Below, one piece after another: positions 7,839 to 16,159 of a stretch of DNA of 38,713 nucleotides (position 1 is the stretch's first letter; every line of letters starts with the position of its first letter). The stretch lies in contig JADHXQ010000038.1 in the NCBI GenBank assembly GCA_016782885.1, forward strand, positions 1 through 38,713, read 5' to 3'. This DNA comes from Phycisphaerae bacterium (GTDB lineage: Bacteria; Planctomycetota; Phycisphaerae; SM23-33). The notes under the pieces were generated by a model, which was not told the DNA's origin, made no database searches, and saw only the letters and a list, made by a program, of their open reading frames with translations. The position numbers and the translations under genes were made by a program.

Positions 7839-9275
7839 TCACGGATTGGCTTGTTTGCTCCAGACTGTTTCGAGCAGTTTTATCGCTTCTTTCGATTCAG
7901 TGTGGTCCGGATACGTTAATACCAGGCGAGTAAGGGAATCTCTGGCCTGGGCGGTCTTGCCTTCGGTGATATCTTTTCGCGCGCGAGCGATTGACGACTG
8001 CACTACCGGATGGTCCGCGTCGTACTGGCAGGCCGCTGCGATCCTGGGATGTGTGTGCTTGATTTCTGCGAGCATGCGTTTGGCCTTGGCGGCAGACGCC
8101 GTGCTGGGAAATCGAGCCGCCAGGGCGGCGAGTTTCACATATGCGCCATCATGCTTCGATGCCCTGATCAGACGCTGGGCTACGATCATCATCCTGGATG
8201 CCTCCACTGCGGGAACCACCTTCGCCACGGTACCGGATTTCAGCGGGGCGTCCAGCGCAATAACACCTTTTTCGAAGAACTTCGCCGGGGGGCTGGCATG
8301 CCCCATCCCCGGCACTTCGATATAGGTCACGTGTTTGAACCCGAGTTTCTTGAATCCGTTAACGTAAGTCGACTCGGTCTCATTCCTGTTGTAGTCGTGC
8401 TGCCCGGTAAGCAGTACGTACCGGTTCTTGAGCCTCGCCTTGCGATAGACTGCAGATACCGGCCTGATGAACCTGCGGCTCCATCCTTTCTTGGGCTCCT
8501 CCAGCGACATGATTGTCGTGAAGAAACGACATCCGACCATCGGGAAGGCTCCGTCAAAGACGTCAGCGAAACCTATGCCCAGCATGCTCGAGCACCGCCC
8601 GCCGCCCGAGACGCCGGTTACGTAGATGCGGTCGCCATCGATATTGTATCGCTTCTTCATATTGTGGACCGCGTCTATCGCCAGCCCCAGGCGGATCCAC
8701 ACCATCTGCTTGTTTCCGGAGTTGTTGGCCGCGACGTGGATCAGGGAATGCTTTGCGTACACGCCCTGTGCTCGCGTCATGCCGAAGAAATACACGCGAG
8801 GACCCGGGCTGATGTAGACCATGAGCCCGAATGGTTTTCGGCCGTCGTAGTTCGGCGGGACGTAGACCTCGAACGTGAAATCCTTGAGCTTGTAATCAGT
8901 GGTCTCCTTCATCTTTGTCCAGTCGAGCCTGCGGAGCATTCCGTTAAGATTGCTGTGTGGGCTTCGCTGATCGAACTTGGTCTGGAAGAATCCGGTTCGA
9001 CCGGACTTGGCGGGCCTGGTGGCGGTTTTGGGAGGTTTCTTCAGAGGGATCGGTCGCCCGCGGCCGAGTTCGTAGACTTTCAGATCGCTTGCGGCGGTTT
9101 TGGAGATATCGACGCGGACAGGCTTTCCGTTGACGACGGGCATCTGTATCACGACCAGCTTTCCGGTATCCGGATGTCGCGCGATCTGAAGATGCCTATC
9201 GGGCTCGGCGCCAAACGCCCAGCACGCGCCCAGGAGGGTTGTCGTAACTCCAATGATTATTCTCTCGTGCCGCAT
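7839..9275 (-). CDS. Exported alpha/beta hydrolase (esterase-like) with C-terminal TPR-like region
   Basis: A 478-residue protein. The ATG at 9275 gives a compact signal peptide (hydrophobic 6-21) and has GAGG upstream; an ATG at 9314 would add 13 residues without a ribosome site. After a variable N-terminal region rich in Lys and Pro, residues about 130-330 form an alpha/beta hydrolase: FEVYVPPNY opens the fold, nucleophile Ser223 sits in GVSGGGR, a likely Asp in TGQHDYN and the His in GMGHASP. This resembles PHB-depolymerase/feruloyl or acetyl-xylan esterase-like proteins. Residues 350-478 are helical with a spacing like tetratricopeptide repeats (ARDSLTRLVLTYPDH). An acyl-ester hydrolase acting on polysaccharide side chains is plausible given the neighbours, but is inferred. 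Confidence 0.75.
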   Translation of the reverse strand: MRHERIIIGVTTTLLGACWAFGAEPDRHLQIARHPDTGKLVVIQMPVVNGKPVRVDISKTAASDLKVYELGRGRPIPLKKPPKTATRPAKSGRTGFFQTKFDQRSPHSNLNGMLRRLDWTKMKETTDYKLKDFTFEVYVPPNYDGRKPFGLMVYISPGPRVYFFGMTRAQGVYAKHSLIHVAANNSGNKQMVWIRLGLAIDAVHNMKKRYNIDGDRIYVTGVSGGGRCSSMLGIGFADVFDGAFPMVGCRFFTTIMSLEEPKKGWSRRFIRPVSAVYRKARLKNRYVLLTGQHDYNRNETESTYVNGFKKLGFKHVTYIEVPGMGHASPPAKFFEKGVIALDAPLKSGTVAKVVPAVEASRMMIVAQRLIRASKHDGAYVKLAALAARFPSTASAAKAKRMLAEIKHTHPRIAAACQYDADHPVVQSSIARARKDITEGKTAQARDSLTRLVLTYPDHTESKEAIKLLETVWSKQANP

Positions 9276-9371
9276 AAGACGCCTCGCACTGGGCTGAATC
9301 CGGGGCAGTATCATGTTTGAATCATAGCGTCCCCAGGTTGAAAATCACGCGTTCATGTCCATTTTGCGGCG

Positions 9372-9653
9372 ATGTCTTGGGGATTTCACCGCTTCACCAA
9401 CCGCTCAATTGGCCGGATGGCGACTTCAGTTGGCAGGGCGGATATCCACAAAGCGTTCGTCGAGGTCAACGAAAAGGGCACCGAAGCCGCCGCCGCGACG
9501 GCCGTCATGATGGCAGTGGCGACCTCAGTGCGAATGACAGTGCCCTTCACGCCGACCTTCCAGGCCGACCGCCCGTTCCTGTTCATCATCCGCGACAAGA
9601 AGACCGCGAGCATCCTGTTCATGGGCCGGATAAACAACCCGCAGGCAAAGTGA
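9372..9653 (+). pseudogene. Serpin C-terminal relic
   Basis: From about 9439 the frame reads [20 protein letters not shown], then about 20 residues of reactive-centre loop, then [18 protein letters not shown] and FMGRINNP before the stop. This is the last quarter of a serpin: the hinge, the reactive loop, strand 4B/5B and the C-terminal core. A working serpin needs about 370 residues; only about 72 are present, and nothing upstream matches. In a second frame just before (near 9400-9425) DGDFSW may be what remains of the preceding segment, implying a deletion with a frameshift. The hinge is of the inhibitory type (small residues). I call this a decayed gene; the ATG at 9372 could still give a 93-residue peptide. 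Confidence 0.72.
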
Positions 9654-9668
9654 CGCCCGGTATCGCGA

Positions 9669-11885
9669 TTAGCGGCGTGCGATATCCATGTCCTTGTCCA
9701 CGTCCTTCTGGATAGCCCTCCAGTCGGTTGTTCGCGTCCGGGCGAGCAGTTGTGGATTGTAGAGGCCCGAGGCGATACGGGCGTAGCGCTTCCAGTGTGC
9801 CGCGGCGACAGTCAGATGCTTTACGCTGAGTTTCTGCTGGGCCTCATCCTTAGCGGCGCGGAACGTCTGTAGTGCAACGGCCCCGCGGATCTTGGAAGCG
9901 TAGTAGCGCCCGAGCAGGCTCATCGCCTCTATATCGGCCAGTGTGCGCCGGAGTTCTCTGGTCGGCTTGAGCGTCTTGGTGCGGATTGTCGAGACCGCTT
10001 TGGCGGCTGTGGTTGCGTGAGCGTAGAGGCGGTCGGCGACCTTGAGCGGTGAGACGCCTTCAATGTCCTGTTTCCTGCCGGTCCGTTCGACGTAATCGCG
10101 AATGCTCACCAGACCGCTTCCCTCCATGGTTGGGCACTTGATGAAGTCTTCGACCGTGTGGAAACCCTTTCGCTGGTCGCTGCATATCTCGACGGCCCAC
10201 ATGAAGTCCCAGTTCCGCCAGTGGAATCGGTTGACCTGCGGGATGATCTTCGAGGCCGCCTGCCACGCATCGTACAGAGCCCGAGGCGGCGCCTGGGGCA
10301 GGCGTGAGGCCAATACCCTCTCGAAGAACGCCCGATCCAGCTTTGGATCGTAGCCCAACCGCCCCCAGAGCATGAAGTTGTACCAGTGCTTGCATATCTC
10401 CAGTTGGCGGGGTTTTTCCGGCTCGGTGGACGTGTGCTCGCGACCCCAGACGTACCCGTCGGAGCCCATGTGATATCCGGCGGTCAGTTCCGCAGGCGGG
10501 AGGTTCTTCAGGAACTCGCGGACGTAGTCCGGATCGCCCCAGCGAAAATTGAAGATGTCATCATTGCGGAGGTTCCACCAGCCCTTGACCTTGTGAGGTT
10601 TCATTTCGGCCAGGAGACCGTTGACGAATGGCGGCTTGGTCGATGAATAGAGCCTCGCCCGGGCGTACTTGAAGCCGACCTCGAACGAGTCGGGATACCT
10701 GGACGCGAAGTCGGTCATGATTCTGTCCATCCCGGAATTCCATACGCGATGGATGAATCGCACCTTGCGGTCGGGCTGCTTGGCCTTGGCGTCGACGACG
10801 CCCATCCCGTAGGCCTCCCAAAGCCATTTCTCGCGGTCGTATTTGTCCTTGCGGTTCCGCATTCCTTCCCCGGCGGTCACACCGATGCCCTTCAGCCGCG
10901 GATAGGTCAGGACCGTCTGCCGCGCGCACTGGCGGATGTAGGCGATAGTTTTGGGATTGTCCTGCGCGGTGGTCAGTCCGTACTTGCCCTCGGCGCTGTT
11001 GACCATAACGTTCCAGGTGATCCAGTAGACGTCGATCCCGCGGTCGGCGGCGTGTTTGAGCACGCGGCGCCAGAAGGCGATCTTCTCGTCAATCGTCATC
11101 TTGCGGACCACTTTGAGATTCGCGAGCACCTTCGGTGAGACATACTGGGGCTCGCGCCACGAGCGCGATTTGTATTCCGGCTTGATCGTAGGTATGCAGA
11201 CATTGGGCAGGGCGACGTCGGGGTAGTCGGGACACTTGACGATCGACGGGAAGGGGTGCGGGTTCCAGAGCGTCAGGGTGTTGTACCGGCAGACGGCCAG
11301 TTCGTCGAAGAACTCGCGCCAGAACTCGAAGTTCCACATCTCGACGATGTTCTTCTGGGCCGCGTCGCCGGTGTCGTCGTAGCTCGGCGTGCGGGCGTCG
11401 AGGGGAATGTTGAACTTGATACCGCGCCGGGCGATCGCGGGCGCCGACAGTTTCGCCGGAATCTTCGCCGGCGATACGTTGAAGCTGATCTGCTCGGCGA
11501 CATCCAGCCCGCCGTACATCGCGCCCGCGGTATCGCATGCCAGGACGCACAGTGTCTTACCGGCGCCTCTTGAGATTCGAAAGCCCTGGGGCTTAATGCC
11601 CGCATTAACGGTCAGCTTACCCAGCAGGCTCCTGGCGAGTTTTGAATCGTCGTCACCGATGATGATAGCGATGTCGGCGATCTTGGGCGACGACGCCAGA
11701 TCCACCACGACGCACTTGAGCTTTAACCGTTCCAGGGCCTTGGCGATTCGACCGGCCGCAAAGTCCGCCTGTGGAACTCCCTTTCGATACGCAATAACGA
11801 CCCGGTCAGCCGCCGGGCATGCCAATGCGATAGTCAAAACGACTGCGACGCAGATGGTGGAAGTCAACGATACTATATGTTTCAC
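9669..11885 (-). CDS. Exported glycoside hydrolase-like protein with GH67/GH20-type N-terminal domain
   Basis: A 738-residue protein. The start is a GTG at 11885, with AAAGG about ten bases upstream and a fine signal peptide (hydrophobic 4-20, ending ACPAA); an ATG at 11933 would overlap the upstream gene and spoil the signal. Residues 25-140 match the small alpha/beta domain found before the barrel in alpha-glucuronidases and hexosaminidases (GFRIS, then AMYGGLDVAEQ). A TIM-barrel follows from about 150, starting RRGIKFNIP, with FWREFFDELAVCRYNTLTLW. E340 in GVTAGEGM is a possible catalytic acid. The last 150 residues are helical. It is the third gene of an operon (13 bases after the propeller gene). 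The substrate is likely an acidic or amino sugar polymer, which is inference. It could represent an unclassified family. Confidence 0.7.
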   Translation of the reverse strand: MKHIVSLTSTICVAVVLTIALACPAADRVVIAYRKGVPQADFAAGRIAKALERLKLKCVVVDLASSPKIADIAIIIGDDDSKLARSLLGKLTVNAGIKPQGFRISRGAGKTLCVLACDTAGAMYGGLDVAEQISFNVSPAKIPAKLSAPAIARRGIKFNIPLDARTPSYDDTGDAAQKNIVEMWNFEFWREFFDELAVCRYNTLTLWNPHPFPSIVKCPDYPDVALPNVCIPTIKPEYKSRSWREPQYVSPKVLANLKVVRKMTIDEKIAFWRRVLKHAADRGIDVYWITWNVMVNSAEGKYGLTTAQDNPKTIAYIRQCARQTVLTYPRLKGIGVTAGEGMRNRKDKYDREKWLWEAYGMGVVDAKAKQPDRKVRFIHRVWNSGMDRIMTDFASRYPDSFEVGFKYARARLYSSTKPPFVNGLLAEMKPHKVKGWWNLRNDDIFNFRWGDPDYVREFLKNLPPAELTAGYHMGSDGYVWGREHTSTEPEKPRQLEICKHWYNFMLWGRLGYDPKLDRAFFERVLASRLPQAPPRALYDAWQAASKIIPQVNRFHWRNWDFMWAVEICSDQRKGFHTVEDFIKCPTMEGSGLVSIRDYVERTGRKQDIEGVSPLKVADRLYAHATTAAKAVSTIRTKTLKPTRELRRTLADIEAMSLLGRYYASKIRGAVALQTFRAAKDEAQQKLSVKHLTVAAAHWKRYARIASGLYNPQLLARTRTTDWRAIQKDVDKDMDIARR

Positions 11886-11898
11886 GACGCTGGACCTT

Positions 11899-13572
11899 TC
11901 ATCTGGCGAAGACTGCGATTTCCGCCAGGCCAATGTGTCCGTAACCTGTCTTTACGCCCGTAACGGTAAACCGAATCCACGTGATCTTTCTGGGGGGGAA
12001 CGCCACTTCCCGTCCGGACGACGCGTCGTCCGGCAGGGCGCCGACCTTCACTGTCGTACCATCACTGAACGCCAACTCGCCGGCGGTGATGTAGTCGTAT
12101 CGATTCGGCCGATCGAACAACAAGACACGGTCGATCGTCTGAGGAGAGTCCCATTCCAACTTCAACCACGCACCTTTGCTTTCCTTGTGGCTGGCCCATT
12201 CCTGTTTGATATTACCGGGATATCCGCCCACCACGCCGTCGATGCCCCCGGCGGGACTGTAGCCCGGATGCGACGAACTTGCCGTCGCCTTGGCATTGCG
12301 GGCGATATTGGACGGGCTCTTGAGCGGATCGACCGGCCGCGCCGGGGGTTTGTCCGACGGTCTGAGAAGCTTCATCTCGTAGAGGCACATGGCGTACCGT
12401 GTGCCAGGCGGGCTGGAGGGATGCTTTCGCACCCAATCGTCGGCGAAACACAGCCACATCGTTCGCCCGTCGCGGCCGATGAACTTTGAAGGGATGTTCA
12501 CGAAGTATGCCTGCTGACCGAATTTGGGCATGAATGCTGCAAGCTTCCACGGGCCGGTGATACCGTCGCCTTCCAGGATCATCGTATCGTATGTGCCCAT
12601 TCCGCTGGCGCCCCCGTCGGTGATGCACATGAGGTACTTCTTCAGTGCGGGGTTGTAGGTCGCCGTCACGCAACCGAGCCGATCGTTCCATTCCAGCAGC
12701 GGTTTTATGCGGGCGAATTGGTTCGTCCAGATCGCCTTGCCGCTTGCATCGCGTCCGGCGAAGAATTCGTACTTCGACACGTCGTTGATGTTCTGCAGCG
12801 TGGGCATTACGCGGGCGAGGTAAACCTGGTCGCCGGAGATCCAACTGCACGTTGCATCGGCACGTGTGGCGCCGTGACCGGTGAGGTACGCCTTGCCGTC
12901 CGGCGAATGCTGCATGTTCTTACCGAAGTCAACGAAGTGCGGCGAGCCCATCTTGACCTTGCTTCCGTCCTTGCCCGACTCGCCGAACAGCGGTTTGGAT
13001 GGCGTGCATGGAGTGTCTCTCCACGTCCTGCCGAGATCCTTTGAGATGCGAAAACCGACAAACGGGCCCATTATGTCCCAGGGATACTTCTTCTTGTCGA
13101 GGCAGTACGTACCGTAGTACCACACGCCCTTATGCACGAGCGACCCGCAGGGGTATCGTCCGCCATACGGAGTGGCGGGGGCCTTGTGCAGACCCAGCGA
13201 GATCACTTTCAGATTCAGCGGATCGTCGCCCTCGATCTTGGCATGTCCGGTGGTCCACCTCTTCGGGCCGGAACTGGAACTGACCTTGCCCACGCGCCCG
13301 TCGGTCCACGGTGAGTAGAGCTGTCCGTCCGGCGCCCATGACGGATACCACGTGTCGGCAGTCGTGTAGTTCTTGTACCGCCCGGTGAATACGACCCCTG
13401 TAAGCAGTTTCGATTGCGGAAAGGGACAGTCTTTCGGCGGCGCCGAAGCCTGGAAGGCCGGACCGTCCGACGGGGCGGGCACGAGACGCTGGGTTACCCC
13501 CCGGTCAGCTTCGGCGACCTGACCCGGGGTCGACAAGGCGAGTATCAAGAGGCTTAGCACAGCATATCGCAT
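11899..13572 (-). CDS. Exported beta-propeller protein with C-terminal discoidin-like domain
   Basis: A 557-residue protein starting at the ATG at 13572 (the frame opens three codons earlier with TTG). Signal peptide: hydrophobic 3-15, cleavage near QVAEA. Residues 50-400 resemble a five-bladed propeller glycosidase fold (repeats such as TWYPSWAPDGQLYSPWTDG, and DLGRTWRD, an Asp-box-like turn). From about residue 412 the sequence NIARNAKATASSSHPG opens an F5/8-type (discoidin, DUF7402-like) domain with ASHKESKGAWLKLEW and the closing GLAEIAVFAR, which usually binds sugars. A carbohydrate-binding hydrolase or lectin acting outside the cytoplasm is likely. It is second in a three-gene leftward operon with 13-base gaps on both sides. 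Confidence 0.7.
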   Translation of the reverse strand: MRYAVLSLLILALSTPGQVAEADRGVTQRLVPAPSDGPAFQASAPPKDCPFPQSKLLTGVVFTGRYKNYTTADTWYPSWAPDGQLYSPWTDGRVGKVSSSSGPKRWTTGHAKIEGDDPLNLKVISLGLHKAPATPYGGRYPCGSLVHKGVWYYGTYCLDKKKYPWDIMGPFVGFRISKDLGRTWRDTPCTPSKPLFGESGKDGSKVKMGSPHFVDFGKNMQHSPDGKAYLTGHGATRADATCSWISGDQVYLARVMPTLQNINDVSKYEFFAGRDASGKAIWTNQFARIKPLLEWNDRLGCVTATYNPALKKYLMCITDGGASGMGTYDTMILEGDGITGPWKLAAFMPKFGQQAYFVNIPSKFIGRDGRTMWLCFADDWVRKHPSSPPGTRYAMCLYEMKLLRPSDKPPARPVDPLKSPSNIARNAKATASSSHPGYSPAGGIDGVVGGYPGNIKQEWASHKESKGAWLKLEWDSPQTIDRVLLFDRPNRYDYITAGELAFSDGTTVKVGALPDDASSGREVAFPPRKITWIRFTVTGVKTGYGHIGLAEIAVFAR

Positions 13573-13585
13573 TGGATACAACTCG

Positions 13586-13942
13586 CTACTTTGGTTGCGT
13601 CGCCGGTCGCGGGGCGCCTTTTTCGGGCGGCTTGAGTTTGGCCAGTTCCTGCTTCAGTTGCGCTATTTCGTTCTCCAGAGGCTTCAGTCGATTCAGTGCG
13701 CCTCGCATGGTCGACTGGGCCGCCTCCAGATCGGTTTTCAGTTTTTCCGCTTCGCGCCTGACGGCTTTCAAGACCATCTTGGCGCTGTCGCGATCTTTTT
13801 CGGCCTGGGCGAGTTGTGCTGTGACTTTTTTCAGTTCGGCCGACGAGGTGTCCGGGGCGGATGGGTTCTCATTGCAGCCAGCCGACAGGTAGCCGCACAT
13901 CGCGACCGTTAAAAACAACACGAACGATTTGATTCCAGCCAT
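13586..13942 (-). CDS. Small coiled-coil lipoprotein
   Basis: A 118-residue protein with a lipoprotein signal peptide: hydrophobic residues 5-19, then lipobox LSAGC with the modified Cys at 23. Residues 34-103 are one long heptad-rich helix (ELKKVTAQLAQAEKD and NEIAQLKQELAKLKPP), so a coiled coil; the tail is Pro-rich. An excellent ribosome site (AAAGGAG) lies about seven bases before the ATG at 13942. It is the first gene of the operon with the propeller and the GH67-like protein. It could anchor or space them at the membrane, which is inference. No enzymatic motif is seen. Confidence 0.75.
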   Translation of the reverse strand: MAGIKSFVLFLTVAMCGYLSAGCNENPSAPDTSSAELKKVTAQLAQAEKDRDSAKMVLKAVRREAEKLKTDLEAAQSTMRGALNRLKPLENEIAQLKQELAKLKPPEKGAPRPATQPK

Positions 13943-14012
13943 CGCAATTCTCCTTTATCCGGAAGTTTCTGCGGTACACTGATATACGAGAACATTGTCA
14001 GTGAGAATATAT

Positions 14013-14183
14013 TTACCGGCGTGGCGGCTGATTGTCAACGCCCCAGCGAAAGTCAAAGATATCACCGTTGAGCACGAAGAAGTCCGCCCCGGACGCCGCC
14101 TCGTGCATTTGCTCGAGATATTTGCCCGGTTTGGACCACCGGGCGAACATGTGCAGATCGGAAATAACGTATCCTGTTGGCAT
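14013..14183 (-). pseudogene. Metallophosphoesterase N-terminal relic
   Basis: A 56-residue frame starting at the ATG at 14183 reads GYVISDLHMFARW and FVLNGDIFDFRWG before a stop. The DxH (SDLH) and GDxxD (NGDIFD) motifs are the first two metal-binding blocks of calcineurin-like phosphoesterases of the UDP-diacylglucosamine hydrolase type, normally followed by 200 more residues with GNHD and HxH motifs. Those are absent: after about 14040 the frame leaves the family and stops at 14013, just ahead of the lipoprotein leader. I read this as the 5' stub of a deleted gene. Confidence 0.65.
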
Positions 14184-14306
14184 GGCGGTACTATAGGGCC
14201 CGCGGTCTCCCGATGCCAGATTCGACTGGACCGGAGAAGTGGGCTGCTTGTGATTCAAAGACAGCCTCGATACGATGAATGGCGAACTCGACACGGAGAA
14301 ACAACC

Positions 14307-15662
14307 ATGAACAGACCGACGTTGACAGCAGTTGCGATGCTCGTGATGTCCTGGTGCAGCGCCTTGGGGGCGGATGTTACTCAGACGATCAAGCTCGATA
14401 TACCTGCTCCGAAGGATTCGGGCGGCGGGATAATCGTTGCTGACGTCAATGGCGACGGGAAGATGGATTATCTCGTCACCGTACCCGGGCATCTGGCGGT
14501 CTACGGCAATGACGGGAAGAAGCTGTGGGGCAAGAAACTGGAAATAGGAGTCGGCGGGCAGAGCGAGTCCAAGGGCCTGCCCGGACATCACGGCCCGGGT
14601 GTCGCCGCCGGCGACGTGGACGGTGACGGGAAGTGCGAGGTGGTGTTCCTGACGAAGGATTCGGTGTTGCATGTTGTCGATGGTGCGACCGGGCGCCGGG
14701 AGGCTTCCGCTAAACCGCCTGTGCCCAAAGGCGCCACACGCTGGGAAGTAGCCATGATCGCCGACTTCCGGGGTTCCGGCGGCGATCGCGATATTCTCCT
14801 GCAGGCCACCAATTCGCGTGGATATAGAACGGGCAGGTTCCTGGCGGCGTATGCGATCGATCGCCTGCTCAAAGGCGGCAAGGGGCTATGGGAGACCGGC
14901 AAGTTCGTCTCCTGCGCACACAACGCCGCACGCCTGGCGGACATCAACGGCGACGGGAGAGATGAGGTGCTCGGGGCTACTATCTTCTCGGCTGACGGCA
15001 AGTTGCTGACCAGAGCATCAAAATTCCGCGGGCACATGGACAGTGTATTCGTTGCCGATGTCAGACCGGATATCAAAGGGCTTGAAGTGATCCTGCTCGA
15101 AGAGGGTTCCAACAGCGTGCAGGTTCTCGGACCTCAAGGACCGATCTGGCGAAAGGACTTCAAACGCAGCGAACCGCAGAACGCTGCAGTCGGGCGATTC
15201 AAGGCTGACAGCGACGAGGTTTTCATCTGGTGTCGGTCCCGCTACAACACACACCAGAAACCGTTCGTGTTCGACTCATCGGGCAAGCTTGTATTCAACT
15301 ACAAGATGGACGACGCAGCCCCCAAAGGCTGGACAACCAGCGGTGTCGAGGTAATCCACACGATCGACTGGACGGGCAAACCGCAGCAGCTCGCATGCGC
15401 CAAGGAACGTCACCGCAGCGGAGATGTCTGCATCTTCCAGCCGCTGAGCGGAAAGTTCGTCGCACGATTTACCGAGAAGGCCGACCGCCTCTACGTCGCC
15501 GACGTCACCGGCGACTGGAGGGAGGAGATCATCGTTCTCAATGGCAGCGAGTTGCATATCTACAGAAATACCGCCCCGAATCCACAACCCGACGGGAAGC
15601 GCCTCTGGACGGATCGCAACTATCGCAGGCTCAAGCAATGTCACAACTACTACTCGCCGTAA
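14307..15662 (+). CDS. Exported FG-GAP beta-propeller protein, rhamnogalacturonan-lyase-11-like
   Basis: A 451-residue protein; the ATG at 14307 has GGAG ten bases upstream and opens a signal peptide (hydrophobic 7-21, cleavage at ALGA). The frame is open upstream to 13995, without signal or ribosome site. Calcium-binding FG-GAP blades are visible as DVNGDGKMD (near residue 50), DVDGDGKCE, DINGDGRDE and DVTGDWREE. The C-terminal LWTDRNYRRLKQCHNYYSP resembles the end of PL11 rhamnogalacturonan lyases (NPHLWDDRLYR type). It may be a pectin-lyase relative or a non-catalytic propeller; the PL11 link rests on these motifs only. It lies on the strand opposite to the neighbouring exported operon. 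Confidence 0.72.
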   Translation: MNRPTLTAVAMLVMSWCSALGADVTQTIKLDIPAPKDSGGGIIVADVNGDGKMDYLVTVPGHLAVYGNDGKKLWGKKLEIGVGGQSESKGLPGHHGPGVAAGDVDGDGKCEVVFLTKDSVLHVVDGATGRREASAKPPVPKGATRWEVAMIADFRGSGGDRDILLQATNSRGYRTGRFLAAYAIDRLLKGGKGLWETGKFVSCAHNAARLADINGDGRDEVLGATIFSADGKLLTRASKFRGHMDSVFVADVRPDIKGLEVILLEEGSNSVQVLGPQGPIWRKDFKRSEPQNAAVGRFKADSDEVFIWCRSRYNTHQKPFVFDSSGKLVFNYKMDDAAPKGWTTSGVEVIHTIDWTGKPQQLACAKERHRSGDVCIFQPLSGKFVARFTEKADRLYVADVTGDWREEIIVLNGSELHIYRNTAPNPQPDGKRLWTDRNYRRLKQCHNYYSP

Positions 15663-15883
15663 TGCCTTATGAATGCTTGTGTTGTACGTAATCTGCAGCC
15701 GGTTGATTTTGGCCGATGCGGGAACCGGAAACGATGCAGGCGGAAAAAGAAAGCCCATCCGTCTGGTCGACCCGGTATAATACAAGCAGGCTGTAACGCT
15801 ACCGTGTAGACTCGAAGGGCTCCGTCGTAATGCCGCTTTGGGAACGGAACGGTCGGGGCCGGTCAGGGCTGAAGGATTTTGCC

Positions 15884-16159
15884 GTGATACAAGAGAACGA
15901 AGTTGTCACGCTTCTACTGAGCCTCGGGGTGGCGATCTTCATCGCACAGAACCGGTCGCGCCTGGCCTCGCTTCCATATCACAGATTTGTAGTCGGTTCA
16001 TTCCTTACGTTGCTTGTGGCGCACATCCTGACTATTCTGGAGGGGTTCTGGTACGGGGAGATTCTCAATTTTGTCGAACATATTTGCTACTCGCTCAGTG
16101 TGCTCCAGTTGGCGGCATGGACGTGGCTTGTAATGGGCAAGGGGGTCAGGGAATCATGA
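15884..16159 (+). CDS. Three-helix membrane protein coupled to the hybrid kinase
   Basis: A 91-residue protein with three predicted transmembrane segments (about residues 7-22, 33-51 and 66-84). I choose the GTG at 15884 because AAGGA lies eight bases before it; an ATG at 15830 would add 18 polar residues with no ribosome site. Its stop overlaps the kinase start in an ATGA (16156-16159), so the two are translationally coupled. I do not recognise a named family. Its size and the coupling suggest a separately encoded membrane sensor or accessory module for the kinase, whose own N-terminus has a similar set of hydrophobic segments. Confidence 0.68.
   Translation: MIQENEVVTLLLSLGVAIFIAQNRSRLASLPYHRFVVGSFLTLLVAHILTILEGFWYGEILNFVEHICYSLSVLQLAAWTWLVMGKGVRES

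Noticed and set aside
15776-15781. TATAAT upstream of the membrane protein/kinase pair
   Set aside because: No -35 hexamer at 16-18 bases (GCCCAT) and no extended -10, so a promoter here is not supported beyond the hexamer itself.
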